A program made the translations under genes and the position numbers. From the NCBI RefSeq assembly GCF_001612745.1, contig NZ_BDBA01000012.1:1-64000 (forward strand): a stretch of DNA of 64,000 nt. The letters run 5' to 3'. Positions 8,653-17,542 of this stretch are shown here, one piece after another (positions within the stretch are counted from its first letter, which is position 1; the number at the start of each line of letters is the position of its first letter). The notes under the pieces were generated by a model that did not search any database, was not told where the DNA came from, and saw only the letters and a program-made list of their open reading frames with translations. Source of the stretch: Nocardia amamiensis NBRC 102102. GTDB lineage: Bacteria > Actinomycetota > Actinomycetes > Mycobacteriales > Mycobacteriaceae.

Positions 8653-9705
8653 ATGAGTACCGCTGCCGCCTACGCCCTGCCCGCCCCCGATGGCTCGTTC
8701 GAGAAGGTCACGATCGAGCGCAGAGGCCTTGGCTCCCACGACGTGCTGATCGACGTCAAGTACGCGGGAATCTGCCATTCGGACATCCACACCGCGCGCG
8801 ACGAGTGGGGCGGGACCCGGTACCCGTGTGTGCCGGGGCACGAGATCGCGGGCGTGGTCGCCGCGGTCGGATCCGCGGTGATGAAGCATCGGGTCGGCGA
8901 CCGCGTCGGCGTCGGGTGCATGGTCGACTCGTGCGGGGTCTGCGCGCCGTGCCTCGCAGACGAGGAGCAGTACTGCACCGCCGGCGCGACGATGACCTAC
9001 AACACCCCGGTCGATCCGGTGGTGCAGCCGGGCGGGCACACCCTCGGCGGTTATTCCACGCAGGTTGTCGTCACCGAGAACTTCGTGGTCCAGATCCCCG
9101 AGGGGATCGGGCTGGACGTCGCCGCGCCGCTGCTGTGCGCCGGCGTCACGCTGTACTCGCCACTGCGGCACTGGGACGCCGGGCCGGGCAAGAAGGTAGC
9201 GATCATCGGCATGGGCGGGCTCGGGCACGTCGGCGTGAAGATCGCCGCCGCGATGGGCGCCGAGGTCACCGTGCTGAGCCACTCGCTGAGCAAACAGGAC
9301 GACGGCAAGCTCTTCGGGGCCAGCGGCTACTACGCGACCAGCGACAAGCAGACCTTCCGCGATCTACGCGGCCGGTTCGACCTCATCCTCAACACGGTCT
9401 CGGCGGATCTTCCGCTGGACGATTACCTGCGGCTGCTCAACCTCGACGGCACCCTGGTGATCCTGGGCCTCCCCGAGAATCCGCTGCGCGTCAAGCCGTT
9501 CACCCTCGCCGGGTACCGGCGCTCGCTGGCAGGCTCGATGATCGGCGGCATCGCGCAGACCCAGGAGATGCTGAACTTCTGCGCCGAGCACGGCATCGGC
9601 GCCGAGATCGAGCTGATCTCCGCCGACGAGATCGACGGCGCCTACGACCGGGTGGTGGCCAGCGACGTGCGGTATCGGTTCGTCATCGACGTCGCCACCA
9701 TGTGA
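8653..9705 (+). CDS. Zinc-dependent NAD(P) alcohol dehydrogenase (cinnamyl/YahK type)
   Basis: 350 residues of medium-chain dehydrogenase. Catalytic zinc ligands are Cys41 (GICHSD), His63/Glu64 (GHE) and Cys162; structural zinc ligands are Cys94, Cys97, Cys100 and Cys108. The nucleotide fold carries GMGGLG at 186-191. It matches the cinnamyl-alcohol/YahK-like aldehyde reductase group, usually NADPH-dependent with broad aldehyde substrates. ATG 8653 is chosen because the family N-terminus ([14 protein letters not shown]) starts there. It is a single gene between the divergent protease and the AI-2E gene. Confidence 0.9.
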   Translation: MSTAAAYALPAPDGSFEKVTIERRGLGSHDVLIDVKYAGICHSDIHTARDEWGGTRYPCVPGHEIAGVVAAVGSAVMKHRVGDRVGVGCMVDSCGVCAPCLADEEQYCTAGATMTYNTPVDPVVQPGGHTLGGYSTQVVVTENFVVQIPEGIGLDVAAPLLCAGVTLYSPLRHWDAGPGKKVAIIGMGGLGHVGVKIAAAMGAEVTVLSHSLSKQDDGKLFGASGYYATSDKQTFRDLRGRFDLILNTVSADLPLDDYLRLLNLDGTLVILGLPENPLRVKPFTLAGYRRSLAGSMIGGIAQTQEMLNFCAEHGIGAEIELISADEIDGAYDRVVASDVRYRFVIDVATM

Positions 9706-9772
9706 CCCGCCTGACCCGCGTGGCCACGCGTTCCGGGCCACGAATGGGTCGCCGCGTGGGTACGTTGGCTTT

Positions 9773-10972
9773 GTGCCTGCGGAGGACGAGGACGAAACCA
9801 CACAAGCCGCCGAACCCGAGGACGGCGGCACGCGCATGCCGCAGTGGTTGCCGCGCGCGTTCCTGCTCGCCGCGGCGACTATCGCGGGACTGATGGCGGC
9901 GGGCTGGGTGCTCCAGCGCTTGCAGGGTCTGCTGACGGTTCTGCTCGTCTCGCTGTTCCTCGCGTTCGCCATCGAGCCCGCGGTGAACTGGCTGGCCCGG
10001 CGTGGAATGCGCCGCGGTCTCGCGACCGGGCTGGTGTTCCTCGCCCTGATGGCACTGGTCGTCGCCTTCCTGTGGACGCTCGGCGCGCTGCTGGTGGAGC
10101 AGGTCACCACCTTGGTGAAGAACGCGCCCGAGTACGCCGACGGGGTTGTGGACTGGATCAACCGCACGTTCAAGACCGACCTGTCCAGCACCGACATCCA
10201 GAAGTACGCCACCGAGTGGAGTTCGACCCTGGAGGGCTACCTCACCGGATTGGCGGGCGACGTGTGGGGCATCGGCGCCGCCGCGATCGGCGCGATCTTC
10301 CAGGGTCTCGGCATCCTGTTGTTCACTTACTATTTCGCCGCGGAAGGCCCGCGCTTCCGCAATGCCGTCTGCTCGCTGCTACCGCCGCGGCACCAACGAC
10401 ATGTCTTGCGCGCCTGGGACATCGCGGTGGACAAGACCGGCGGCTACATCTATTCACGAGCTCTGCTCGCGCTCATCTCTACGATCGCGCATTATGTGAT
10501 GCTGCGGGTGCTGGACATGCCCTCGGCGTTCGCCTTGGCGCTGTGGGTCGGTGTGGTCTCCCAGTTCATCCCCACCGTCGGCACGTATCTCGCGGGTGCG
10601 CTTCCGGTGATCGTCGCGCTGGTGCACGGGCCGAGCACCGCGCTCTGGGTTCTCGGCTTCATCGTGCTCTACCAGCAGTTCGAGAACTACGTGCTGCACC
10701 CGCGCATCACCGCGAGCACGCTGGACATGCACGCGGCCGTCGCGTTCGGCGCGGTGCTGGCGGGCGCGGCGCTGCTCGGTGCGACCGGCGCGCTGCTCGC
10801 CATTCCGGTGACCGCGACTGTACAGGCGTTCTCCAGCGCGTATATCCGCCGCTACGACGTCGAGACCGACGAGGAGACCGACGCCCGGCGGCGGCCGCCG
10901 AAACGGCGCCGAACGTGGGCAAGGCAGTTGACTCTTCGCTTGGCGCGCGGCAACCCGCCACCAGCGGAATAG
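9773..10972 (+). CDS. AI-2E family transporter (PerM-like)
   Basis: 399 residues, with an acidic N-terminal tail, then the AI-2E/PerM topology of seven to eight membrane segments. A soluble segment sits at about 125-160 and the conserved helical region WVGVVSQFIPTVGTYLAG near 255-275. The C-terminus is a basic cytosolic tail. The family name is historical; Na+/H+ antiport and small-molecule export have been reported for different members, so the substrate is open. The start is GTG 9773. The TPR protein begins 18 bp after the stop, so the two are probably co-transcribed. Confidence 0.85.
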   Translation: MPAEDEDETTQAAEPEDGGTRMPQWLPRAFLLAAATIAGLMAAGWVLQRLQGLLTVLLVSLFLAFAIEPAVNWLARRGMRRGLATGLVFLALMALVVAFLWTLGALLVEQVTTLVKNAPEYADGVVDWINRTFKTDLSSTDIQKYATEWSSTLEGYLTGLAGDVWGIGAAAIGAIFQGLGILLFTYYFAAEGPRFRNAVCSLLPPRHQRHVLRAWDIAVDKTGGYIYSRALLALISTIAHYVMLRVLDMPSAFALALWVGVVSQFIPTVGTYLAGALPVIVALVHGPSTALWVLGFIVLYQQFENYVLHPRITASTLDMHAAVAFGAVLAGAALLGATGALLAIPVTATVQAFSSAYIRRYDVETDEETDARRRPPKRRRTWARQLTLRLARGNPPPAE

Positions 10973-10990
10973 AACTGGTTCTTCCCATAA

Positions 10991-12394
10991 GTGGCCAGAC
11001 ACTCGCCAGCCGATGTAGAACTCTTCGAAACGATCCGCACCACACGGTGCCGAGGCTGGATGGGAACAATGCTGAAGCGGCCGCCGGACCTGGCCTTCGA
11101 CCTCGGCAAGATGCACTTGCGGCGCAACGACCTGGCGGCCGCGCGCGAGGCATTCCAAATCGCCGTCGCTTCCGGGCACCCGGAATGGGCTCCGCTTGCC
11201 GCCGCCGAGCTGGGCGACCTGCTCAGCGCGCTTGGCGACAAACCGTCCGCGGAGGGCGCCTATCACGTTGCGGTCGATTCCGGCCACTCGGACGCGGCGC
11301 CGCGGGCCGCGTACCACTTCGGCCTGCTGCTGGCCGAGCGCGGCGATGCCGCCGCGGCCGAGGCAATGTACCAGCGCGCGGCCGAATCCGGGCACCCCGA
11401 CGCGGCGCCGCGCGCGTGGATCAATCTCGGCTATTCGCGGGCCAAGCGCGGTGATTCGGACGCGGCGCGCACGGCCTACGAGCACGCGATCGCCTCCGGT
11501 CCTGGCGAGATCGCCCGGCTCGCCCTGTCCAACCTCGCCTACCTGCTGCGCACCGAAGACGATCTGGACGGCCTGAAAGCCGCCTACCGTCCCGTCATCG
11601 AGGACTGGCCCGCCGAGCAGTCGCTGATTGCCGCTGGCGATCTGGTTCAGCACCTGAGCGACGCCGGGGACTTGGCCGGAGCCAGGGAGGCTGCCCGCTT
11701 CCTCGCTGAATCGGATGATCCGGCGGTCGCCGCGCGGGCCAGTTTCGACATCGGGGTGTTCAGCAGCAGGCTCGGTGAAGCGGAGACCGCGCTGGCGGCC
11801 TACCAGCGCGCACTCGATTCGACCGACACCGAAGCACGCACCCGAGCGGCGGACGCGCTCGCGCCGGTCTACCACGAGCGGGCGGCGACCGTGCTGCTGG
11901 AGACCGACTGGGCGGGGCTGGCCCATGCCCGTGGCTCCGCCTCCGATGCGCCCGCTATGCTCGCCGACCTGATCGGCGACGACGCCGAAGACCGGTCACG
12001 CAGCATCGACTTCCTGTATTCCGCAGTGCTGCACGAGGATTCGATCTACTCCGTGACAGCGCCCGCGATCTCGGTCGTGCTCGGCGCCCTGCTGCACGAG
12101 CGCACCGACGTGAGCTATGCCCGCGCCTGGCTCAGCGAGCCACAGCCGCTGCGCCTCGAGCTGTTGAACTGGCTGCACGAAGTGATCGACACCGCCGCAT
12201 GGCAATCGGCCGCCGACGCCGACGACGCGCTCACCCCGGCCGACCGCGCCGCCGCGGCGGCCTGTGTGGCGCTGTTCCCCGACATTCGCTTGGCCGCCGC
12301 GGCCGCGCTGGCCATGACGGAAACCGACTCCGTCGCCGATGCCGCCACCGAGGTGCTCGCGACGCTCAGCTCACTGGCCGCGGTCACCGAGTGA
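10991..12394 (+). CDS. Tetratricopeptide (Sel1/TPR-like) repeat protein
   Basis: Up to 467 residues. The N-terminal two-thirds is built of about six 34-residue alpha-helical repeats, for example AAAREAFQIAVASGHPEWAPLAAAELGDLL, each with the SGHxxxAPRA turn. The C-terminal part (about 310-467) is an alanine-rich helical domain without repeat signature. No signal peptide. ATG 11060 (MGTMLKRPPDLAFDLGKMH) is a likely alternative start, since the repeats begin just after it. Such proteins are protein-protein scaffolds; a role linked to the upstream AI-2E transporter is only suggested by proximity. Confidence 0.8.
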   Translation: MARHSPADVELFETIRTTRCRGWMGTMLKRPPDLAFDLGKMHLRRNDLAAAREAFQIAVASGHPEWAPLAAAELGDLLSALGDKPSAEGAYHVAVDSGHSDAAPRAAYHFGLLLAERGDAAAAEAMYQRAAESGHPDAAPRAWINLGYSRAKRGDSDAARTAYEHAIASGPGEIARLALSNLAYLLRTEDDLDGLKAAYRPVIEDWPAEQSLIAAGDLVQHLSDAGDLAGAREAARFLAESDDPAVAARASFDIGVFSSRLGEAETALAAYQRALDSTDTEARTRAADALAPVYHERAATVLLETDWAGLAHARGSASDAPAMLADLIGDDAEDRSRSIDFLYSAVLHEDSIYSVTAPAISVVLGALLHERTDVSYARAWLSEPQPLRLELLNWLHEVIDTAAWQSAADADDALTPADRAAAAACVALFPDIRLAAAAALAMTETDSVADAATEVLATLSSLAAVTE

Positions 12395-12507
12395 TCGTGG
12401 GCAGCACCGCGCCGCCGGCCGACCGCGCCAGCACCGTCAGCAGAATCCGATAAGGAGCGGGACCGTGTCGGATCGCCCCCCCGACACGGCCCGTGCGGGG
12501 TGCGGTG

Positions 12508-13692
12508 TCACGCGGTGATCGCCGGAGTCGACTCGGCGACCGTGATGCGACGGCGGCGGGACGGGAGCATCGATGTCGGATGCGAGATGCTCCAGGCCGC
12601 GCTCTTGCAGATCATCTCCTTGAGTCGCGCGGCCGCTTTGCCGGTGAGCGCGGAGGACTTGGGCTGATCGTCGGGGGTCACCCACTGCATGATCCCGTCG
12701 CGGCGGCCGAGGCTGATGCACTGGCCGGTGTAGCCGATCGAATTGCGGGGAACCTCGCGGGCGGTCAGGCGTGCGGCGATGGCGTCGGCCGCCTGGTAGC
12801 CCGTCGGGACCCCCGAGGCGCAGGACATCCGCAGCGGACTGCCGCTCGCGCCGGGAGCGAGCGCGGCGTCACCGATGGCGTACACATCCGGGTGCGATAC
12901 CGACCGCATCGTGTCGTCGACGACGATCTGCCCGGTCTGCGAAACCCGCAGGGTCGTGGCCGCGGCGATGGGATGCACGGCGAAACCGGCCGTCCACACG
13001 GTCAGCTGGGCCGGGATCGTTCGCCCGTCCGCGGTGACCGCGCCGGTCGGCTGGACGCGGGCGATGTCGGTGTGCTCGTGCACAGTGATGCCGAGCCTGC
13101 CGAACGCCTTGCGCAGATGCCGCTGGGCCTTCTCGCTCAGCCAATCGCCGGGAAAGCCGCGGGCGGCGAGCGCGACCGCGAAGTCCGGCCTGGCTTCGGC
13201 GATCTCGGTGGCCGATTCGATGCCGGTGAGGCCGCCACCGACGACCAGCACGGTTGCGCCCGCGGGGAGGTCTGCCAGACGGTCCCGCAGCCGCTGCGCG
13301 GACTGCTTGCCCGCGAGGTCGTAGGCGTGCTCGGCGACACCGGGCACGCCGCAGTCGTCGGCGGCGCTGCCGAGGGCGTAGACGAGGGTGTCGTAGTCGA
13401 TCTCGCCGGGGCCGTCGGCGTCGGCGAGATCGACGGTCTTGCGTTCGACATCGACGGCGGCGACCCGCGCCAGCCGCACCCGCACGCCCGTGCCGGTGAA
13501 GACGTCGGTCAGTGTGCGGCGTTTCAGGTCCTGACCGGTTGCGAGCTGGTGCATGCGGACCCGCTCGACGAACTCGGGATCGGCGTTGACGAGGGTGATC
13601 TCGGTGTCGGCGGGGTGCAGCCGCTTGGCCAGGCGGCCGGCGGCATTTGCTCCGGCGTATCCGGCCCCGAGGACGACGATGCGGTGCTTCAT
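12508..13692 (-). CDS. NAD(P)/FAD-dependent oxidoreductase (type II NADH dehydrogenase-like)
   Basis: 394 residues with two Rossmann motifs: FAD-binding VVLGAGYAGANAA at the N-terminus and NAD(P)-binding VVGGGLTGIESA near 150. A C-terminal FAD motif VYAIGDAAL follows. The overall plan is that of pyridine-nucleotide disulfide oxidoreductases related to NDH-2. It lies 82 bp downstream of sigJ in the same direction. ECF41 sigma factors are commonly linked to oxidoreductase or carboxymuconolactone-decarboxylase-like genes, so this is probably the SigJ partner. A GTGA-N6-TCAC palindrome lies 72 bp upstream of its start. Confidence 0.85.
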   Translation of the reverse strand: MKHRIVVLGAGYAGANAAGRLAKRLHPADTEITLVNADPEFVERVRMHQLATGQDLKRRTLTDVFTGTGVRVRLARVAAVDVERKTVDLADADGPGEIDYDTLVYALGSAADDCGVPGVAEHAYDLAGKQSAQRLRDRLADLPAGATVLVVGGGLTGIESATEIAEARPDFAVALAARGFPGDWLSEKAQRHLRKAFGRLGITVHEHTDIARVQPTGAVTADGRTIPAQLTVWTAGFAVHPIAAATTLRVSQTGQIVVDDTMRSVSHPDVYAIGDAALAPGASGSPLRMSCASGVPTGYQAADAIAARLTAREVPRNSIGYTGQCISLGRRDGIMQWVTPDDQPKSSALTGKAAARLKEMICKSAAWSISHPTSMLPSRRRRITVAESTPAITA

Positions 13693-13763
13693 GGGCTCAC
13701 TCCTGTCTGGGTGGGGTTCGCTTCCTGAACCGGACAGCGGCCCGAACCCTGACAGAAGTGGCA

Positions 13764-13779
13764 GGTGATCTAGGTCACC
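13764..13779. promoter_or_regulatory. CRP/GlxR-like site (GGTGA-N6-TCACC)
   Basis: GGTGATCTAGGTCACC is a near-match to the actinobacterial CRP/GlxR box TGTGA-N6-TCACA. It overlaps the sigJ stop codon and lies about 72 bp upstream of the FAD oxidoreductase start, the same distance as the perfect site upstream of sigJ. Confidence 0.45.
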
Positions 13780-14719
13780 ATTCTTCGACGATGGGGTCCC
13801 CGTGCTCGGACATGGCCCACTGGCGCGTGGCGCGTTCGAGCTTGCTCGGGTTGGCCTGGGTATGGACGGCCGCGATGCCGTCGGACGTCACCTCCAGGGA
13901 GATGACACCGACGACCCGATCACCGACCATGACCACCAGCGCGGGCACGCCATTGGCCACCGCGGCGAACATGGTGGCGCGACCGCCGATGGTCTCCCAC
14001 TTGGCGGCGGTGGGCTCGAACAGTCGGCGCAGGAACCGTGCCACCCGCAGCGCGCCCGTGACCGGCTGCGGCAGCGACACGACCACGCCGCCACCGTCGC
14101 CCGCGCTGATCGCATCGTCGGTCAGCAGCCGCACCAGTTCGTCGGTGTTGCCGCTCAGCGCGGCGGCGAGGAATTCTTCGACGATCTTGCGGGCGGCGGC
14201 CTCATCGACTTCCACCCGGGTCCGGTCGTTGGCCATGTGTTGTTTGGCGCGCCGGTAGATCTGCTGGCAGTTGGACTCGGTGACGTCGAGGATTTCGGCG
14301 ATCTCGCCGTGCGAGTATCCGAATGCCTCGCGGAGCACGTACACGACGCGTTCCTTGGCCGACAGCCGCTCCATCAGGGTGAGCATCGCGATCGACACCG
14401 ATTCGCGCTGCTCGACGGTATCGGCCGGACCGAGCATCCGGTCCCAGGCGAAGACCGGCTCGGGCAGCCACTGGCCCACATATGCCTCCCGCCGTGCCCG
14501 CGCCGAGGTGAGCTGGTTGAGGCAGATGTTCGTGAGCACCTTGGTCAGCCACGCCTCAGGTGTCTCGACGAATTGGCGGTCGGCGGCCTGCCAGCGCAGG
14601 AACGTATCCTGCACCGCATCCTCGGCATCGCTCGCCGAACCCAACAGGCGGTACGCGATCGCCTCCAATCGCGGCCTGGATTTTTCGAACACCTCGATGG
14701 CACGCTCACCAAGCAGCAT
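13775..14719 (-). CDS. sigJ: ECF41-type RNA polymerase sigma factor (SigJ-like)
   Basis: 314 residues. Sigma-70 region 2 lies at about 12-80 (RLLGSASDAEDAVQDTFLRW) and region 4 at about 120-175 (SHGEIAEILDVTESNCQQIYRR). A SnoaL-like C-terminal domain occupies about 190-310 and replaces a separate anti-sigma factor. This is the ECF41 layout, in which the C-terminal domain controls core-polymerase binding. It is the first gene of a probable two-gene operon with the FAD oxidoreductase. A perfect TGTGA-N6-TCACA box lies 68 bp upstream of the start. Confidence 0.9.
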   Translation of the reverse strand: MLLGERAIEVFEKSRPRLEAIAYRLLGSASDAEDAVQDTFLRWQAADRQFVETPEAWLTKVLTNICLNQLTSARARREAYVGQWLPEPVFAWDRMLGPADTVEQRESVSIAMLTLMERLSAKERVVYVLREAFGYSHGEIAEILDVTESNCQQIYRRAKQHMANDRTRVEVDEAAARKIVEEFLAAALSGNTDELVRLLTDDAISAGDGGGVVVSLPQPVTGALRVARFLRRLFEPTAAKWETIGGRATMFAAVANGVPALVVMVGDRVVGVISLEVTSDGIAAVHTQANPSKLERATRQWAMSEHGDPIVEEW

Positions 14720-14786
14720 GGCTCGAAGTTAACTGCTGCGAACTGCCGCCGAAGTCCCGACCCTGTGACAGGTGCGGAGATTTTAT

Positions 14787-14802
14787 TGTGATGCAGGTCA
14801 CA
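14787..14802. promoter_or_regulatory. CRP/GlxR box (TGTGA-N6-TCACA)
   Basis: TGTGATGCAGGTCACA matches the consensus for the cAMP-responsive GlxR/CRP regulators of actinobacteria exactly. It is 68 bp upstream of the sigJ start codon, consistent with a role at the sigJ promoter. Confidence 0.6.
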
Positions 14803-14857
14803 TCAAGCCGGCTTCAGCCCTGCCCATGGCCGGAGCGACAGCGGAGCTACGCCTGGC

Positions 14858-17173
14858 TCACTCGGCGGCGTCGGCGGATTCGACGCGCCTGCGGATGCGG
14901 CGCGCCGCCGCGACCATGTTCCGCAGCGACGGCTCGAGCTGCCAATAGTGGCGAGTCTTCAGGCCGCCGTCCGGATTGGCCCACAATCGCTGCGGCGTCA
15001 CCGCTTCGGCTGCCGCGGTGAGCAATTCGTCCAGCTCGTCGATGTCCGGAATGCGCGCGGACCGGCTCTCGTACACGCCGGGGCCGACGCCGTGGCTGAG
15101 CCCGTGCCCGGAGGCGCAGTCGTCCCGCAGCGCCCGCAGCACCCACTCGATGGAGCGGGTCGCCACGATCGCGGTGACGTCGGCGTCGAGTTGCTCGATC
15201 GCGTCGACCACCTCGGCGCGGCCGGAATAGCCGATGTGCGTGTGGATCTGGGTCTCGGCCTGCACACCGGAGGTGGCCAGCCGGAACGCGCCGACCGCCC
15301 AGCGCAGGTACTCCGCCCTGCCCTCCGGGCGCAGCGGCAGCATCTCCCGGATCGCCGGCTCGTCGACCTGGATGATCGAGATGCCCGCCTTCTCCAGATC
15401 CACCACCTCGTCACGGATGGCCAGCGCCACCTGGTCGGCGGTCTCGTGCAACGGCTGGTCCTGCCGGACGAACGAACGGGCGAGCATGGTGACCGGCCCG
15501 GTCACCATGCCCTTGACCGGCTTGTCGGTGAGCGACTGCGCGTAACTGATCCACTCCACCGACATCGGCGCTGGCCGCGACACGTCGCCGTAGAGGATCG
15601 GCGGCCGCACACAACGGGATCCGTACACCTGCACCCAGCCGAAATGGGTTGTCGCGAAACCGTCGAGCAGCTCGGCGAAGTACTGGATCATGTCATTGCG
15701 CTCGTGCTCGCCGTGCACCAGCACGTCCAGCCCGATGTCCTCCTGCAGCCGGATCGTCGCCTCGATCTCGGCCTCGATCCGCTTGCGGTACTCCTCGTAG
15801 GACAACCGTCCCTGACCGAGGTCGTAGCGCGCCTGACGGATGTGCGTGGTCTGCGGGAAGGACCCGAGTGTGGTCGCCGGCACCGCAGGCAGGTTCAGCT
15901 TGCGCTGCTGCGCTTCCCGGCGCACCTCGTAGGGCTCGCGTGAGCGCATGTCCGACGTGATCGCGTACACCCGTTGACGCACCGCGTGCTTCTGCTTGAA
16001 GTGCACCTCGGTCGGCCGCTTGCGCCACTTCTCCGACGGCCCCTCGGTGAGCGCCTTGGCGAGCGAAACCACTTCGCCCACCTTCTGTTTCGCGAACGCG
16101 AGCCGGTCGGCGACATTGCCCTCGATGTCGTATTCGATGAGCAGGTCGTAGGGCACGTGCAGCAGCGTGGTCCCGGTGGAGACGACCAGGTCCGGACACA
16201 CCTGAGCGAGTTCGTTGAGGTATTCCAGCGTCACGTAGCGGTCGGCGCGCCACACGTTGCGGCCACTGATCACGCCCGCGTACAGGCGCTTGCGACGGAT
16301 GCCGGGCACCTTCGCCAGGTCCTCCGGTCGCATCCGATGACTCGCCAGGTCCAGGCCGATCGCCTCGACACCGGTACCGGCCAAGATGGTCAACGCTTCA
16401 CCGAAATCGCCGTACTGCCCGGTGACCAGCATGCGCGGGCGCAGCGGCGCTTTGGACAGCCGGTGGTAGGCGGTCTCGAACGCGGCCAGTTCGGCGGGCG
16501 TGCGCTCGCTGGTGAACGCGGGCTCGTCCAGCTGCACGCACGTGGCGCCGCGCTTGGCGAGGATCTCGAACAGCTCCTCGTAGACCGGCAGCAGCTTGTC
16601 CAGCAGGCTCAGGACGTCGAACCCGCCCGGCTCGCCGGGGATGTGCCCGGCCTTGGACAGCAGCAGCAGCGAAACCGGGCCGAGGACGACCGGCCGCAGC
16701 TCGATGTCTTGCCGCTTGGCCCGGTCGAATTCGTCGAGCAACGCCTCGGGATGCAGCGAGAACTCGGTGTCGGCGTCCAGTTCCGGCTGGCGGTAGTGGT
16801 AGTTCGTGCCGAAGAACCGGACCAGCTCCAGGGGCGGCAGGTCCGGGCGGCCGCGCGCCATCAGGAAGTAGAAATCCAGCGGGTGCAGGCCCTCCCGGTA
16901 CGGCTCGAACCGCTTGGGCACCGCGCCGAACAGCAGCGCGTTGTCCAGCACGTGGTCGTAGAAGGAGAAGGTATTGCCAGGAACCTGGGTCAGGCCGGTC
17001 GCGGCCAGCTCGTTGAACTGGGTCTCCTGGATCTCGCGCCCGACCGCCAGCAGTTCGTCGCGGTCGATCCCACCGTGCCAGTAGGACTCCAGCGCCCGCT
17101 TGAGCTCGCGGTGCGGCCCGATCCTGGGATAGCCGAGGATGCTCGACCCGTAGCCGTCGGTCACGTTCACCAT
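14858..17173 (-). CDS. metE: MetE-family (cobalamin-independent methionine synthase) protein with degraded zinc site
   Basis: 771 residues, both barrels present and collinear with MetE. Substrate-binding stretches are intact: ESYWHGGIDRDELLAVGRE, FFGTNYHYRQPE, HGEHERNDMIQYF, GWVQVYGSRCVRPP and IIQVDEPAIRE. The catalytic zinc site is not: against E. coli His641, Cys643, Glu665 and Cys726, this protein has His646, Gly648 (HTHIGYS), Val670 (AIVATRS) and Gly736 (NPDGGLKTR). Three of four ligands are lost, so the normal transfer of methyl from methyl-tetrahydrofolate to zinc-bound homocysteine is doubtful. It may be a neofunctionalised paralogue. I see no cobalamin riboswitch in the 17174-17400 leader. 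Confidence 0.85.
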   Translation of the reverse strand: MVNVTDGYGSSILGYPRIGPHRELKRALESYWHGGIDRDELLAVGREIQETQFNELAATGLTQVPGNTFSFYDHVLDNALLFGAVPKRFEPYREGLHPLDFYFLMARGRPDLPPLELVRFFGTNYHYRQPELDADTEFSLHPEALLDEFDRAKRQDIELRPVVLGPVSLLLLSKAGHIPGEPGGFDVLSLLDKLLPVYEELFEILAKRGATCVQLDEPAFTSERTPAELAAFETAYHRLSKAPLRPRMLVTGQYGDFGEALTILAGTGVEAIGLDLASHRMRPEDLAKVPGIRRKRLYAGVISGRNVWRADRYVTLEYLNELAQVCPDLVVSTGTTLLHVPYDLLIEYDIEGNVADRLAFAKQKVGEVVSLAKALTEGPSEKWRKRPTEVHFKQKHAVRQRVYAITSDMRSREPYEVRREAQQRKLNLPAVPATTLGSFPQTTHIRQARYDLGQGRLSYEEYRKRIEAEIEATIRLQEDIGLDVLVHGEHERNDMIQYFAELLDGFATTHFGWVQVYGSRCVRPPILYGDVSRPAPMSVEWISYAQSLTDKPVKGMVTGPVTMLARSFVRQDQPLHETADQVALAIRDEVVDLEKAGISIIQVDEPAIREMLPLRPEGRAEYLRWAVGAFRLATSGVQAETQIHTHIGYSGRAEVVDAIEQLDADVTAIVATRSIEWVLRALRDDCASGHGLSHGVGPGVYESRSARIPDIDELDELLTAAAEAVTPQRLWANPDGGLKTRHYWQLEPSLRNMVAAARRIRRRVESADAAE

Positions 17174-17405
17174 GAGCGGGACAACCCCTTTCGATCACCT
17201 GCGCGACGCCGCCGAGACCGGCGGGCACGCCCCAGCGCTACGCCCTGGAAATTCAGCCGAGCGCTCACACGGCCCGACCCTTTGCAGCTTATGCCGATTG
17301 TCGTCACCGGCTGAGTTACCGCACCACCCGCAGGCCGCTACTTCGGCAAACCTGGTACCAACCGTCCGATGATCGGCTTCCCAGCCCCGTCGGGTGCGAG
17401 TCTTA

Positions 17406-17542
17406 CGAGCACCGTTCGTGGCCCGTCTCGGGTCCGAGTGTCCGATGCGCATGCGCCGCAGGCGCGAGCAGCGGATGCTCGGACGCGAGACTTCCCGGGG
17501 CCACGAACACGCAGCGCCGCAGGCGCTGCAAATCGAACACAG
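17406..17542 (-). repeat. 137-bp palindromic repeat element, copy 1 (abutting fadB2 stop)
   Basis: Reads CTGTGTTCGATTTGCAG... on the minus strand and matches copy 2 (18588..18724, + strand) over its full 137 bp at a level I judge near 85-90%. Each copy folds on itself: a GTTCGTGGCC...GTCTCG...TCCGAG half pairs with its complement around a CGCC-GGCG-CATGCG centre. The element starts at the base after the fadB2 stop codon, so it may also act as a 3'-end structure. MITE-like or REP-like; it carries no ORF. Confidence 0.85.

Noticed and set aside
12493-13728. 411-codon + strand ORF
   Set aside because: Antisense shadow of the FAD oxidoreductase, whose motifs are complete on the other strand.
15974-17314. 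446-codon + strand ORF
   Set aside because: Antisense shadow of the MetE-family gene; His/Gln/Arg-rich without domain pattern.
17174-17405. Cobalamin or SAM riboswitch in the MetE leader
   Set aside because: I looked for the B12 box and the SAM-IV core on the minus strand and found neither.
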